Below are positions 34,954 to 46,000 of a stretch of DNA of 64,000 nt, piece by piece; the stretch's first letter is position 1; every line of letters begins with the position of its first letter. The position numbers were made by a program, and so were the translations under genes. The stretch comes from Rhodospirillales bacterium. Lineage in GTDB: Bacteria; Pseudomonadota; Alphaproteobacteria; Micavibrionales; Micavibrionaceae. The stretch covers positions 251,468-315,467 of the forward strand of contig JACKIV010000003.1 in the NCBI GenBank assembly GCA_020638285.1, in the 5' to 3' direction. The notes beneath the pieces were generated by a model. The model made no database searches and was not told the origin of the DNA. It worked only from the letters and a program-made list of their open reading frames with translations.

Positions 34954-34989
34954 CATGTTTTTTCTTCTTGCATCGAAGAACAAAACATG
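34954..34989 (+). promoter_or_regulatory. Dyad upstream of recA
   Basis: CATGTTTT (34954-34961) with TTCTTC (34962-34967) pairs to GAAGAA (34975-34980) and AAAACATG (34982-34989), a 14-bp stem with one bulge and a 7-nt loop. It starts 7 nt after the previous stop. The right arm also contains GAAC-N7-GCAC, one mismatch from the alphaproteobacterial SOS box GAAC-N7-GAAC. It could be an operator for recA or a T-poor terminator. Confidence 0.4.
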
Positions 34990-35084
34990 CACGATAAGAC
35001 TATGATTCGGTCTGGCTGGTGAGGCGTGGGTACGCCTTGGGGCTGTTTTTTTGGTGTGTCATAAGGTTCTCAAGGAAAAAAGAA

Positions 35085-36221
35085 ATGAGCATAACGCCTC
35101 TTAAATCCGACTCCAGGACGGTTTCTCCCGAAAAACAAAAGGCGCTGGATGCTGCGTTGGCGCAAATTGAGCGGGCCTTTGGAAAAGGCTCCATCATGCG
35201 CCTTCATGGGAGCGAGAACACGATGGAGGTTGAGGCGATTTCCACCGGGTCTTTGGGGTTGGATATTGCCTTGGGAATAGGCGGTTTGCCGCGTGGGCGA
35301 ATTATTGAAATCTATGGGCCTGAAAGCTCCGGAAAGACCACTTTGGCGCTTCAGGTGATGGCAGAGGCGCAGAAAACCGGTGGGACCTGTGCCATTGTTG
35401 ATGCCGAACATGCTCTGGACCCGTCTTATGCAAAAAAACTTGGTGTGGATATTGACGATCTCCTGATTTCCCAACCCGATACGGGGGAGCAGGCGCTTGA
35501 GATTTGTGATACGCTCGTGCGTTCCGGAGCCATTGACGTTCTGGTAATCGATTCGGTTGCGGCTTTGGTTCCAAAGGCGGAACTGGAAGGTGAGATGGGA
35601 GATTCGCATGTGGGACTTCAGGCTCGCCTGATGTCTCAGGCTCTTCGGAAACTGACCAGTTCCATTTCCCGTTCGCGGACCTGCGTCATCTTTATCAACC
35701 AAATCCGTATGAAAATCGGTGTGATGTTTGGTTCTCCTGAAACGACGACGGGGGGGAACGCGCTCAAATTCTATGCCTCTGTTCGCCTTGATATTCGTCG
35801 GATTGGCTCGATCAAGGACAAGGAAACGGTGGTCGGGAATCAGACCCGCGTCAAGGTGGTTAAAAATAAAATGGCTCCTCCCTTCCGTCAGGTTGAGTTT
35901 GACATTATGTACGGGGAGGGAATCTCCAAAACGGGGGAGATTATAGATTTGGGGGTTCAGGCCAATCTGATTGAAAAATCCGGTGCGTGGTTTGCCGCCG
36001 AAGGGGAAAAAATCGGGCAGGGGCGTGAAAACTCCAAGCAATATCTGCGGGATCATCCGGATCTGATGGCGCGTCTGGAGTCCAAAATCCGGGCAAATGC
36101 CGGGCTTGTGGCGGATGCGATGCTGGCTGGACCGGAGAGCCCGGAGGAAGCTGCAGACGCGGCTGCAGGTCCCCTTGAGGCCGTTGATCCTCCCGCCAAG
36201 GGCCGAAAAGCGGCGGGGTAG
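35085..36221 (+). CDS. recA: Recombinase A
   Basis: 378 residues from the ATG at 35085 (AAGGA upstream); the longer frame from 35019 is spurious. RecA forms nucleoprotein filaments on single-stranded DNA, drives homologous recombination and triggers LexA cleavage. Seen: [17 protein letters not shown], Walker A GPESSGKT (78-85), [33 protein letters not shown], loop L2 [22 protein letters not shown] and the acidic/Ala-rich C-terminal tail that restrains filament nucleation. It appears to be a single-gene unit: no recX or alaS follows, and pnp starts 303 nt later. Confidence 0.98.
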   Translation: MSITPLKSDSRTVSPEKQKALDAALAQIERAFGKGSIMRLHGSENTMEVEAISTGSLGLDIALGIGGLPRGRIIEIYGPESSGKTTLALQVMAEAQKTGGTCAIVDAEHALDPSYAKKLGVDIDDLLISQPDTGEQALEICDTLVRSGAIDVLVIDSVAALVPKAELEGEMGDSHVGLQARLMSQALRKLTSSISRSRTCVIFINQIRMKIGVMFGSPETTTGGNALKFYASVRLDIRRIGSIKDKETVVGNQTRVKVVKNKMAPPFRQVEFDIMYGEGISKTGEIIDLGVQANLIEKSGAWFAAEGEKIGQGRENSKQYLRDHPDLMARLESKIRANAGLVADAMLAGPESPEEAADAAAGPLEAVDPPAKGRKAAG

Positions 36222-36524
36222 ATGATTAAGATAAGCGGCGGAGTTGTTTTTCTGTGTCTGCCGTGTTCTGGAATGGGATGTTGCTTTAGGGAAGGGCGTT
36301 TTTGAAACGCTTTGACTTTTATCCTTTTCCGTGACATACCGCTTTCGTGCGTGGATCGGGGGGTAAATCCGGTTTGCGGTTGACTGTAAAGGGTTAAGGG
36401 CGTTCTTTTGCCCTTTGCTGTCCGCCGAAATCCGGTTTCCCGCTCGCTGCGCTGTATGGAAACAGCCGTTTTGTCTTTCCAGGCAGAGTCGGTTTGATGG
36501 ATAAATCAGGAAAGGTTGCATCAC
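36222..36524 (+). other. recA-pnp intergenic region and pnp leader
   Basis: This 303-nt region has no gene. A weak hairpin GCGTTT-TTG-AAACGC (36296-36310) followed by T-rich sequence may end recA. TTGACT (36312-36317), 17 nt and CATACC could be a poor promoter. A second hairpin AAGGGC/GCCCTT (36396-36415, 8-nt loop) lies in the probable pnp leader; in other bacteria a leader hairpin is the site of pnp autoregulation through RNase III. rpsO, the usual upstream neighbour, is absent. Confidence 0.5.
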
Positions 36525-38648
36525 ATGTTTAATGTTTACCGTAAAGAGATTGAATTCGCAGGTCGTACACTCATTCTTGAAACAGGAAAAATTGCACGTC
36601 AGGCTGATGGCGCTGTGATGGCTACGATTGGCGGGACAACGGTTTTGTGTACTGTCGTCGGATCCAGAACGACCAAGCCGGGACAGGATTTCTTCCCCTT
36701 GAGTGTTCATTATCAGGAAAAAACCTTTGCAGCAGGCAAAATTCCCGGTGGGTTTTTCAAGCGTGAAGGTCGTCCTACCGAAATGGAGACCCTGACATCC
36801 CGTCTTATCGATCGTCCCATTCGCCCGCTGTTTCCGGAGGGATTTCTCAATGAAGTTCAGGTCGTTGCAACGGTTTTATCGCACGATCTTTCCAACAGTG
36901 CAGACATTGTTGCGATGATTGGTTGTTCGGCAGCTCTGACGATTTCCGGAATTCCCTTTATGGGGCCGATTGCTGGATGCAGAATCGGGTACAAAAATGA
37001 TGCTTTTCTCTTCAATCCGACGATTCAGGAGATGGAAGGCAGTATTCTTGATCTGGTCGTGGCGGGAACTGCAGACGGGATTTTGATGGTGGAGTCCGAA
37101 GCGCGCGAGCTTTCTGAAGAAAAAATGCTCGATGCCGTTATGGCAGGTTGGAAGGCCTTCCAGCCTGTTATTCAGGCTATTATCGATCTGGCCGAGATGT
37201 GCGCGAAAGACCCTTGGGATGTGCCGGTTATTCCGGAACCCGTCAAAGCGATGATTGATGTGTTGCATGGAAAGTACTATGCGCCCTTGGTTGAGGCCTA
37301 TAAGGAGCCGATCAAGCAAATTCGTCAGGAAAAAGTTTCTTCTCTGCGGGGGCAGGCTATTGCCGCTCTCAAAAATGAAGAGCAGGGGCTGAGTGAAAAT
37401 ATTGTTTCCGCGAAGTTTCATGATCTGGAGGCTGAAGTCGTTCGTACGCGCATTCTGCGTGATGGCGCACGAATCGATGGGCGGGACACGAAAACGGTTC
37501 GTACGATCGTAGCCGATGTCGGTGTTTTGCCGCGTACGCATGGTTCTGCTCTCTTTACGCGTGGTGAGACTCAGGCCCTTGTCGTAACCACCCTTGGAAC
37601 CGGACAGGATGAGCAGATCATTGATGCTTTGACGGGCGAATACAGGGAGCGGTTTATGCTTCACTACAACTTTCCCCCCTATTCTGTGGGAGAATGTGGA
37701 CGCATGGGTAGTCCAGGACGTCGTGAAATTGGCCATGGAAAGCTGGCCTGGCGGGCGATTCGGCCAGTAATGCCTAAGCCTGAGGAGTTTCCTTATACAA
37801 TTCGTACGGTTTCAGAAATTACGGAGTCCAACGGATCCAGTTCCATGGCGACGGTTTGCGGCACGTCTCTTTCTCTTATGGATGCCGGCGTTCCCATGCC
37901 GCGCCCGGTTGCGGGAATTGCAATGGGTTTGATCAAGGAAGGCTCTGATTTTGCGGTTCTGACTGATATCTTGGGCGATGAAGATCACCTTGGCGATATG
38001 GATTTCAAGGTCGCAGGGACGGATCGTGGTGTGACCGCCCTTCAGATGGATATCAAGATCACCTCTATCACAGAGGAAATCATGAGAATTGCCTTGGCTC
38101 AGGCGAAGGAAGGGCGCATTCATATCCTTGGCGAAATGAGCCGGGCCTTGTCTTCTGCGCGTGGCGAGATCAGCCAGCATGCGCCTCAAATTGCCACTTT
38201 GACGGTTCCGAAGGACAAAATCAGGGACGTAATCGGGACGGGCGGAAAGGTGATTCGGGAAATCGTCGAAAAGACCGGGACCAAAATCGATATCGAAGAT
38301 GATGGGACTATAAAAGTTTCCGCAACGGATCTGGCGGCGATTGAGGCGGCGATTGAGATCATCCGGGGCATTACAGAGGAGCCCGAGATCGGTCGTGTTT
38401 ACAATGGCACTGTGGCCAAGGCTGCGGATTTCGGGGCTTTTGTAACATTTATGCCGGGCAAGGATGGTCTTGTCCATATTTCAGAGCTGGCTGACCATCG
38501 CGTAGGAAAGACAACGGAAGTTGTCCGCGAGGGCGACAAAGTAAAGGTCATGGTTATCGGATTTGATGAGCGTGGAAAAATTAAATTGTCCATGAAGCGT
38601 GTCGATCAGGAGACCGGTCACGCTATCGTCAAGAAAGAAGCCGGGTGA
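36525..38648 (+). CDS. pnp: Polyribonucleotide nucleotidyltransferase (PNPase)
   Basis: 707 residues from the ATG at 36525 (AGGAAAGG upstream). A phosphorolytic 3'-5' exoribonuclease and degradosome component. Two RNase PH domains: one at ~10-230 ([43 protein letters not shown]) and one at ~310-540 ([39 protein letters not shown], catalytic [17 protein letters not shown]). KH domain at ~550-610 ([12 protein letters not shown]) and S1 domain at ~620-690 ([33 protein letters not shown]). A strong terminator follows. recA lies upstream instead of rpsO. Confidence 0.98.
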   Translation: MFNVYRKEIEFAGRTLILETGKIARQADGAVMATIGGTTVLCTVVGSRTTKPGQDFFPLSVHYQEKTFAAGKIPGGFFKREGRPTEMETLTSRLIDRPIRPLFPEGFLNEVQVVATVLSHDLSNSADIVAMIGCSAALTISGIPFMGPIAGCRIGYKNDAFLFNPTIQEMEGSILDLVVAGTADGILMVESEARELSEEKMLDAVMAGWKAFQPVIQAIIDLAEMCAKDPWDVPVIPEPVKAMIDVLHGKYYAPLVEAYKEPIKQIRQEKVSSLRGQAIAALKNEEQGLSENIVSAKFHDLEAEVVRTRILRDGARIDGRDTKTVRTIVADVGVLPRTHGSALFTRGETQALVVTTLGTGQDEQIIDALTGEYRERFMLHYNFPPYSVGECGRMGSPGRREIGHGKLAWRAIRPVMPKPEEFPYTIRTVSEITESNGSSSMATVCGTSLSLMDAGVPMPRPVAGIAMGLIKEGSDFAVLTDILGDEDHLGDMDFKVAGTDRGVTALQMDIKITSITEEIMRIALAQAKEGRIHILGEMSRALSSARGEISQHAPQIATLTVPKDKIRDVIGTGGKVIREIVEKTGTKIDIEDDGTIKVSATDLAAIEAAIEIIRGITEEPEIGRVYNGTVAKAADFGAFVTFMPGKDGLVHISELADHRVGKTTEVVREGDKVKVMVIGFDERGKIKLSMKRVDQETGHAIVKKEAG

Positions 38649-38680
38649 TCTTCTGCCTGAACAGTCTCAAGTCAAGATCG

Positions 38681-38715
38681 AAAAACCCGTTCTGAGCTTT
38701 CAGGGCGGGTTTTTT
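38681..38715 (+). terminator. Rho-independent terminator after pnp
   Basis: AAAAACCCG (38681-38689) pairs with CGGGTTTTT (38706-38714). An inner CTGA/TCAG pair is separated from it by small bulges, and T residues follow. Confidence 0.88.
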
Positions 38716-38738
38716 CTTCATTTCTTTATGTTGTTTTT

Positions 38739-39245
38739 TTATTTTATAGATCCGGGGGCAGAACCGGTGCGAACCTGCATCATGGCGCGGTCGAGCATTT
38801 GATAGATGACAGGCTCAATTTTTTTCTGATAATCTGGGAATTTCTCACTTGCAGATTGGGCTTCCGGTTTTTCGTAGTAATCGACCATTGCTTTGAGTTC
38901 CGGAACACTGAAGGTTTCCGCCATAGCCTCAATGGACGTTTTTTCAAGCGCTTTGTAATCAATGATCCTCTTTATCGAGAGAATAAAAGCCTGCTGTTCT
39001 TCCACGGGAAGGCCGCTGCGGGCGACCTGTTCGATTGCGGAATCAATCTGTTTGCGTGCGGGGCGGATTTTGTGCATCTTTTCCGATAAATCCAGTCGTA
39101 TCGCCATGTCACCTGCATTTGTGCCATGTTTGAGAGATTCAAATGTCGTTGAAGGTGATTCTCTGGCTTCTGTCTGTGCCTGAGCGGGTGCCCATGCCTG
39201 AGACAGCATGAAGAGTATGACAAAAAATGAAAGAAGACATCGCAT
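38739..39245 (-). CDS. DUF2059 family secreted protein
   Basis: 168 residues. Sec signal peptide (CLLSFFVILFMLSQAWAPAQAQ, cleavage likely at AQA/QT). The mature part is helical and ends in the DUF2059 core: EKTSIEAMAETFSVPELKAMVDYYEKPEAQSASEKFPDYQKK. The family is widespread in proteobacteria, periplasmic, with no known role. The gene converges with pnp and has trmFO immediately upstream on the same strand, with ~70 nt between. Confidence 0.85.
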   Translation of the reverse strand: MRCLLSFFVILFMLSQAWAPAQAQTEARESPSTTFESLKHGTNAGDMAIRLDLSEKMHKIRPARKQIDSAIEQVARSGLPVEEQQAFILSIKRIIDYKALEKTSIEAMAETFSVPELKAMVDYYEKPEAQSASEKFPDYQKKIEPVIYQMLDRAMMQVRTGSAPGSIK

Positions 39246-39314
39246 GGACTACCCCCGAACAAACCTTTGATCCTTCGATTGTGAGGCATTTATACATAGC
39301 CCGAAAGGAAAATT

Positions 39315-40712
39315 TTATTCCCCGCAGACGAGATTTCTCTGGTCGTCAGGGCTTTTTCCGTGACGGCATTCCTGCGCTGCGATCCAGATTTCCAGATCGG
39401 CCCGCGCTCGCAATGAGAGGGCTTTTTTTCGCTCCCGCCCCTTGGGGGCATCGTCGATCGGAGGGAAGAGTCCGAAATTCACGTTCATGGGCTGGAACGT
39501 CTGATCCTGCGCGCCGCTTGTGATGTGGCCAAGCAAGGCTCCCATCGCGCTTGTGCGGGGCGGTGGTACAACCGGAATCCCCAGACGTTCCCACGCCGCA
39601 AAGCGTCCGGCCATCAGACCGATGGCGGCGCTTTCGACATAACCCTCGCACCCTGTTATTTGTCCGGCAAAACGTAAACGGGGCTGGGATTTAAGTTGAA
39701 GGATATCATTTAACAGTCTGGGAGAATTCATGAAAGTATTTCTGTGAAGTCCTCCAAGGCGTGCGAATTCGGCCTGCTCCAGCCCTGGAATCATGCGGAA
39801 CACACGGACCTGATCGGCATATTTCATTTTCGTCTGAAATCCAACCATATTGTATAGTGTTCCCAATGCGTTATCCTGCCGAAGCTGAAGGACTGCATGA
39901 GCTCTTTGTCCGGTGCGCGGATCGGTCAGGCCAACAGGTTTCATGGGACCAAATCGCAGGGTTTCCAAGCCTCGCGCCGCCATAACTTCAACGGGCATAC
40001 AGCCTTCGAAATAGGGCGTATCTTTTTCCCAGTCTTTGAAGTCCGTTTTTTCGGCGGCCAGAAGTTCTGCGACAAAGGATTCGTATGTTTCACGGTCCAA
40101 AGGACAGTTGATATAGTCCGATCCGGTTCCGGCGGGGCCCTCCTTGTCATAGCGCGACTGCATCCAGGCGACATCAAAATTGATGCTTTCGCGGTGAACG
40201 ATCGGGGCAATGGCGTCGAAAAAGGCAAGCGACTCCTCTCCGGTCAAGGTCCGGATGGCATCGGCCAAGCCCGCTCCGGTCAAGGGGCCTGTTGCGATAA
40301 TGACGCTTGACCAGTCGGCAGGCGGGAGAGCGCTGATTTCTTCCGGCGCCACACGCACGAGCGGATGCGCGGTCAAAGCCGCCGTCACCCCTTTTGAAAA
40401 GGCTTCCCGATCCACGGCCAGCGCTCCCCCCGCCGGAACAGCTACGCGGTCGGCTTCGCGCATGATAAGCGCGTTACATTGCCGCATCTCAGCATGCAAC
40501 AAACCGACCGCGTTATAGTCCGCATCGTCGGATCGAAAGGAATTTGAACAGACCAGTTCCGCCATTCCTCCCGTCTGGTGTGCTGGCGTCATGCGGGCGG
40601 GACGCATTTCGTGCAAAATGACGGGAACCCCAAGTGTTGCGATTTGCCATGCGGCTTCGCTTCCGGCCAGCCCGGCACCGATAACATGAACGGGATCCAA
40701 AGATGCATCCAT
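39315..40712 (-). CDS. trmFO: Methylenetetrahydrofolate--tRNA-(uracil-5-)-methyltransferase TrmFO
   Basis: 465 residues from the ATG at 40712, right before the FAD-binding [18 protein letters not shown]; upstream frame sequence overlaps pbpC and has no family features. The flavoprotein makes 5-methyluridine at position 54 of tRNA using methylenetetrahydrofolate. Seen: HEMRP...[76 protein letters not shown] and [19 protein letters not shown], all TrmFO signatures. It lies 70 nt downstream of pbpC on the same strand. Confidence 0.96.
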   Translation of the reverse strand: MDASLDPVHVIGAGLAGSEAAWQIATLGVPVILHEMRPARMTPAHQTGGMAELVCSNSFRSDDADYNAVGLLHAEMRQCNALIMREADRVAVPAGGALAVDREAFSKGVTAALTAHPLVRVAPEEISALPPADWSSVIIATGPLTGAGLADAIRTLTGEESLAFFDAIAPIVHRESINFDVAWMQSRYDKEGPAGTGSDYINCPLDRETYESFVAELLAAEKTDFKDWEKDTPYFEGCMPVEVMAARGLETLRFGPMKPVGLTDPRTGQRAHAVLQLRQDNALGTLYNMVGFQTKMKYADQVRVFRMIPGLEQAEFARLGGLHRNTFMNSPRLLNDILQLKSQPRLRFAGQITGCEGYVESAAIGLMAGRFAAWERLGIPVVPPPRTSAMGALLGHITSGAQDQTFQPMNVNFGLFPPIDDAPKGRERKKALSLRARADLEIWIAAQECRHGKSPDDQRNLVCGE

Positions 40713-40782
40713 TTTTCTGAAAAACCCTCTCGCTGAAGAATTAACATCTAACAGACAATCTTGCATCGCGTCGAGAGCTTTA

Positions 40783-43020
40783 TTATTTGACAATGAAATG
40801 CACAAGAGGAAGGGTTTGGGGCGCGGCGCGGGATGGGGATTCCGAAACGGAAACGGACAGGCGGTGCGCGCCTTTTTTGACAGGCCAGAGGAATTTTCCA
40901 TCGGGCGTGGTCCCTAGAAATGCGCCGTCGAGAGTCCATTGCGCCTTTTGACCGGGCATGAGGCCCGCAAGCTCAAAGCGGAATTTCTGGTATTTCTCCG
41001 GGATACGTGGATCCTGTGCGATGTGCAGTCCCTCCGTCGGACGCACCAGTTCCAACGGTCTTCCAGGGAGAGATGAAAGAGGGGCGCCTTCATCGTGGGT
41101 TCCCGGCGCAAACCATTCTGTTCGCAGAGCGCAAGGAGTGCTTGTCGTGCCGGGACGGATACAGCTTTGGGCCTGATGAAGCCGGGGGCTAAGGTACAAG
41201 GGGCGGGTCTGGCCATCGCGGTTGAGCAGAGCAAAAAGGCTTCGCATCGTCAGGGCTGGTCCTGTGGAGCCTGTCACCGTGTCCATCGGGCTGCGATCGA
41301 GATTTCCCATCCAGATCCCCACCACATAACGATCGTCAAAGCCTGCAACCCATGCGTCTCGATACCCGGTCGATGTGCCGGTTTTGGCTGCGGTCTGAAC
41401 AGGCAGGTTCAGGACGCTGTCCGATCCAAATTCGATCTGACGCGCGGTCGGGTCTGAAAGAATATTGGCCAGAAGGGAGGCTGTTTCGATGCTGTAAATC
41501 CGCCGGGATTCCCGTTTCCGGTCGGGAGACAGACTCAGGCGCAGAGGGCGGAACAGGCCTCCATTGGCCAGCGCGGTATAGGCCTGAACCAGCGCGAACA
41601 GGCTCACCTCTCCGTCACCCAGAGCCAGCCCTTCATCGTAAACTGCCGCCCCCCGGTCAAGCATGTCAAAACCCAGCGCATGCAGTGTATTTAGATAATT
41701 TTGTGTTCCAACATGGCGGATTGTTCGAAGAGCCGGGATGTTAAGGGAATTTCCAAGGGCCTCACGCAAGGGAATTGGCCCATAATGGACATTGGAATAA
41801 TTTCGGAAACGGTGGAGCCCGGAGCCGATGGCTTCGGCCAGAGGGGAGTCGTCGATCATTGTCCCGGCGGTCCAGCCTTTCTCAAGCGCGAGTCCGTAAA
41901 GAAAGGGTTTGAGAGCAGAGCCGGGTTGGCGCGGCGTCGTCACTGTGTCGATTTCTGCGCCCGGTGGCAAAGGAATTTTTTGATCCGGGCGCCGGGTTGC
42001 GCCGGAGACGACCCAGGCCAGAACGTCTCCGCTGTGTCGATCGACCACCAGCGCTGCTGCATTATGGACATTCCGGTGGGACAGAGACTTAACCCGTCGA
42101 TCCAGCAGGGTTTGCGCGCGGGTCTGGAGGGTGGCGTCAAGCGTTGAGCGGATGGGAGATTTTCCCGGGAAATCGGCATTTTGCAGACGGACCTGCCTTG
42201 TGAAATGCCGGGATTCAACGGGATCGGGCGGGAGGGTCGGGGCAAGGCGTGCGGAATGAATAGTCTGGAGAGTCTGCGAATCGATAAGACCTCGAAGATG
42301 GGCCTGATTTGCCAAGGAATCAATTTTCCGCCCGACCTGTCCCGGATTTCGGTACAGATCATACCCGGATGGTGCGCGCGCCAGAACCACGAGCGCGAGC
42401 AGCTCTCGCGGGCTTAATGTGGACGGATCCCGATCGAAATAATAACGGGCCGCCTGTACAATCCCGCGTCGGTTGGCGGCATAGGGCACCTGATTCAGGT
42501 AAAATTCGAGGATGGTGGCTTTGGATGTGGTGCGTTCGAGTGCCACGGCTTCCATCCCCTCTATCCATTTCGACCACAGGGTGCGAGGGCGGGGATGGAG
42601 AATCCGGATGACCTGTTCGGTGATGGTGCTGGCTCCGCGCACGGTTTGCCCATGACGTATGTTTTGCCAGAGCGCTCCGGCTCTGGCTCGCCAGTCCACG
42701 CCGCTATGATCGAAAAAACGGCGATCTTCCGAGAGCAAAAACGCGCTGCGCAAAAGATCCGGAAACGCATGAAGCGCGAGGATATCATCCGTGTTCCAAT
42801 CCGATTGATAGGACAGGGTCAAAGGCGCGCCGTTGCGATCCGTAATGCGCCGACCTTCTGTCTGTGAAAGAAAAAGAGAACGGAAATCCGTATCCGGCGA
42901 ATGGAAAGACAGGGCTGTCGCCATCCCGAGCAGGAGGAAAAATCCGCCCGTCAGAAACGCTATTGTCTGAAGACGTTTCCTTCTCCAAAAAAGGGGTCGT
43001 ATCCGGAATGAAGGAGGCAC
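40783..43020 (-). CDS. pbpC: Penicillin-binding protein 1C
   Basis: 745 residues from a GTG at 43020 (AGGGG eight bases upstream). Bifunctional inner-membrane peptidoglycan synthase: one N-terminal helix (~18-38), transglycosylase GT51 domain with catalytic ED at 98-99 ([11 protein letters not shown]) and STITEQ, transpeptidase domain with S-x-x-K at 368-371 (GSALKPF), SLN at 425-427 and KTGT at 546-549, and the C-terminal BiPBP_C beta domain typical of PBP1C (~660-745). The alpha-2-macroglobulin gene ends 12 nt upstream on the same strand, the standard pbpC/yfhM pairing. Confidence 0.97.
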   Translation of the reverse strand: MPPSFRIRPLFWRRKRLQTIAFLTGGFFLLLGMATALSFHSPDTDFRSLFLSQTEGRRITDRNGAPLTLSYQSDWNTDDILALHAFPDLLRSAFLLSEDRRFFDHSGVDWRARAGALWQNIRHGQTVRGASTITEQVIRILHPRPRTLWSKWIEGMEAVALERTTSKATILEFYLNQVPYAANRRGIVQAARYYFDRDPSTLSPRELLALVVLARAPSGYDLYRNPGQVGRKIDSLANQAHLRGLIDSQTLQTIHSARLAPTLPPDPVESRHFTRQVRLQNADFPGKSPIRSTLDATLQTRAQTLLDRRVKSLSHRNVHNAAALVVDRHSGDVLAWVVSGATRRPDQKIPLPPGAEIDTVTTPRQPGSALKPFLYGLALEKGWTAGTMIDDSPLAEAIGSGLHRFRNYSNVHYGPIPLREALGNSLNIPALRTIRHVGTQNYLNTLHALGFDMLDRGAAVYDEGLALGDGEVSLFALVQAYTALANGGLFRPLRLSLSPDRKRESRRIYSIETASLLANILSDPTARQIEFGSDSVLNLPVQTAAKTGTSTGYRDAWVAGFDDRYVVGIWMGNLDRSPMDTVTGSTGPALTMRSLFALLNRDGQTRPLYLSPRLHQAQSCIRPGTTSTPCALRTEWFAPGTHDEGAPLSSLPGRPLELVRPTEGLHIAQDPRIPEKYQKFRFELAGLMPGQKAQWTLDGAFLGTTPDGKFLWPVKKGAHRLSVSVSESPSRAAPQTLPLVHFIVK

Positions 43021-43032
43021 GAAAAATTTCCC

Positions 43033-46000
43033 CTATTCTTTCAATGGGATGGAATTCTCTGGTTCTACGGAAAGAATTCCTCCGGCGCTGCGCCCATAAA
43101 CTTCGGGATCGTACATTTCTTCGGCACGGGCGGGCAGGGCCGCAAAGTGCCCTTCTGCAATAACCTGTGCGACATAAGACAGGTGATAATGTCCGGGCGG
43201 AAGGTAGTCGGCATAAAATCGTGCAGAATCATGACGTAATTCCTGATGATAAAAACTCCATTGCGAGAATCCGTATTCACTCCAGTCCGTATATCTGAAC
43301 CAAAACGAACCGCCTGCGGCTTGAAAATCGCCTTCACTGGCGTCGACGCCCGAGGCCGTAGCCAGATCCCTGTTCACGGGCTCCAACCCCGCAGGAACGG
43401 GGTCATCTACGACCAGAAAGTTCCGGGCGGCAGGGACAGAGAGATACAAATCAACCCTTACGGTATCGCCGCGTTTCAAAGATTCATCCGCGCCCAGAAG
43501 AGTCCAGCCTCCTTCTTTTCGGACGCTGTATTCACGGCGCAGATCCAGTCCTGCATTCTGCTCCGTCAAATCAGGCGTTTTTGGCGCCGTACGCAGCCGC
43601 GCCGCATAATAGAGGCGTCCTTGTCCTGCGCGATCAAGGGAAAGCGTGGTTTTCCGTCCAGGATCTTGTGAATCAATGGGGCGGATCAGGGAAACCGGTG
43701 CATCGGTAAAAGCAGAAAAAGAAGCCTCGCCAAGAGGTTTGGCGTCCAGTGATGCCTTGACGTGGAGATCAGGGGATTGCGCCTCATTCGCTTTGGCGTA
43801 ATCGGCCACGGCGTTCAGGCAAAAAACATTTTCCTGCGTGTTGTTCCAGTGGTCGCGGTTGCCTCGACTTTGGGTGATTGCCCGCAAAAGCCGGAAGGAT
43901 TTGTCTCCAATCAGGGTTTTTCCTTTCGGTTTTTCCTCGTAAACCGAAAATGCCGACAAAATAGCGCAATTATCCCGCAGGGGTGAGGCCAAAATGCGCG
44001 CATATCCATCGTCATAAATCTGATTGAAAACGAGCTTTCCGGAGGTCTCGTTTCCTGCGGATAGGATTGCTGCAGCCGTTTCGTGCGTCAATGTGTCCGT
44101 TCCCTCAAAATGCAGGGCAGCCATCAGGAAATGGGCCTTTCCAAACAGATCCATACGGGGCATGTGCGGGCGATAGCGATCGATATCTGCCTTTTCTATT
44201 TTTCCGCTGCGGGCCAGCGCCTCCAGAGCCACGGCCCGGACCGTCGAGGACATACCCTCCTGATAAAAATCAGGAGCAACGTCCTTGCGCAGGAAGGTCA
44301 AAAGGTAGGCGTGCAATTTCGTTTCAACGTCTTGCGGCACGGCATAGCCGTCGGCGCGTAGCCACGTAAAGGCTAAAGCGGTATAGGCGCTCAGATAAGG
44401 ATCGGCGTAGGTGTCCTGCGGAACAAAATAAGCCATGCCGCCACCGGGAGACTGAAATTCTGTCGCCCGGGCAAGGATCTCGTCTGGAAGTTTTTCTGAA
44501 TCTTTCCACGTAAAATGGTCATTCAGCCAGGGTTTGAGAGTTTTATATTGCGCCGCCATGACGGCACGGGTCAAAAGTTGCTCCCAGCACGGATAGGGAT
44601 AATCCCGGATGTATCGGAAGGCGCCTTCGAGATTCCCAATCACAGAGGGCGAGAGCGTGAGTGTTAAATCCCCGGAATCAGTGTGAATATCCGCAGGGAA
44701 AGCGATAGATTCCCTGATATGATTCTGGGTTGTTGTTCCATACAGTGCGCCGACGTCAGGAAGACGACTTTTCAGAACGGGCAGGGTATAAGTCAGCCCG
44801 TCCGAATCCGTTGAATCCGCCGCCGTAGCCCGGAAGGCAATGCGCCCTTCCGGATGGTCGCGTTCAAGTGGCAGAAGACTTGTTTCCAGTGGCAGAAAAA
44901 CGCTTGCACGTTTATAGGGGGCCAGAGTCAGTGTCTCTGTTTTTTTAAGAGATTGGCCTTTTTTCAGGTCGCCCGAAGCTTCAATTTCCATCCGGATTGT
45001 ACGTGTGGCATCGGTGCGGTTCATTACGCTGAAACCGGCCTGAAAAACATCGCCTTCGCGGACCTGATTGGGCATGACGGGGCGTAGTTCGGTTGGACGA
45101 TTGACCTTGAAGGTTCCCTCTCCGAGCCCCATGCGATCTCCGGGCGTTACAGCCAGCGCCAGAATGTGCCAGCCGGTCAGGTTATCCGGAACTTTGAATT
45201 CGATCTGTGCTCGGCCTTGTGAATCTGTTAGAAGAGAAGGATTCCAATAGCTTACGAATTTAAAAATATTTCGCATTCCTATATCTGTGCCGCCGTCTCC
45301 GCCCGGGTTGGCGCCTTTTTTCTCGAATTTCTGGCGGCCGACGAGGCGAGTCAAAAGGCTGTAATTTTGGACATCAAGCCCGTCCAGGCTGTTAAATCCT
45401 GTATAGGGATCAAACGCTGATCGTCCGCCCGTAATCAGGTCAAAGACCGATTCGTCTAAAACGGCAACGGCCAGTTCCATGGGCTGCGGCGTTTCCGGGG
45501 CATTTCGAGGAGTGGCCTGAAGCGCGATCCGAACGGTTTCTCCCGGGCGGTAGACGGGCTGGTCAGCATTAACGGCGACTGATATTTCCTTATACGGATC
45601 GACAACGGGAACAAGCACATAGCCCATGCGGAAAGCAGGTTTTCCCAGATCAATCTGCCCGGTTTCAGGCGGCGGGGATTCTACGCGAGGAGAGAAAAGC
45701 ATGACGGAGAGGTAAAATCCGGGGAGGTAATCAGGCTTGACCGGGATTTCGATAATTGGCGCTCCGCCCTCGAGGGTCTTGACAAAGCTGTCGATGACGC
45801 CATAGCGCTCTACGGTAATGAGCGCTTGCGCCCCTGGCCAAGGATTTTTAATAAGGTATCTGGCTGTTTCTCCAACTCCATATGTTTTTTTCTCGGGGAT
45901 GATCGGCAGCGCTGTTTCGGTTTGTTCATTCCACTGAACATAGTCCGATCCCGTAACCCAGAAAGGCAAGACGGTTTTATGCTCCCGTTTGTTCGTGTCC

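Noticed and set aside
35023..35038. Terminator before recA (AGGCGT/ACGCCT)
   Set aside because: The T-run is separated from the stem by several bases and the stem is short; treated as chance.
35070..36710. Long minus-strand frame across recA
   Set aside because: It is a shadow of recA; the product has no recognisable domain and no ribosome-binding site.
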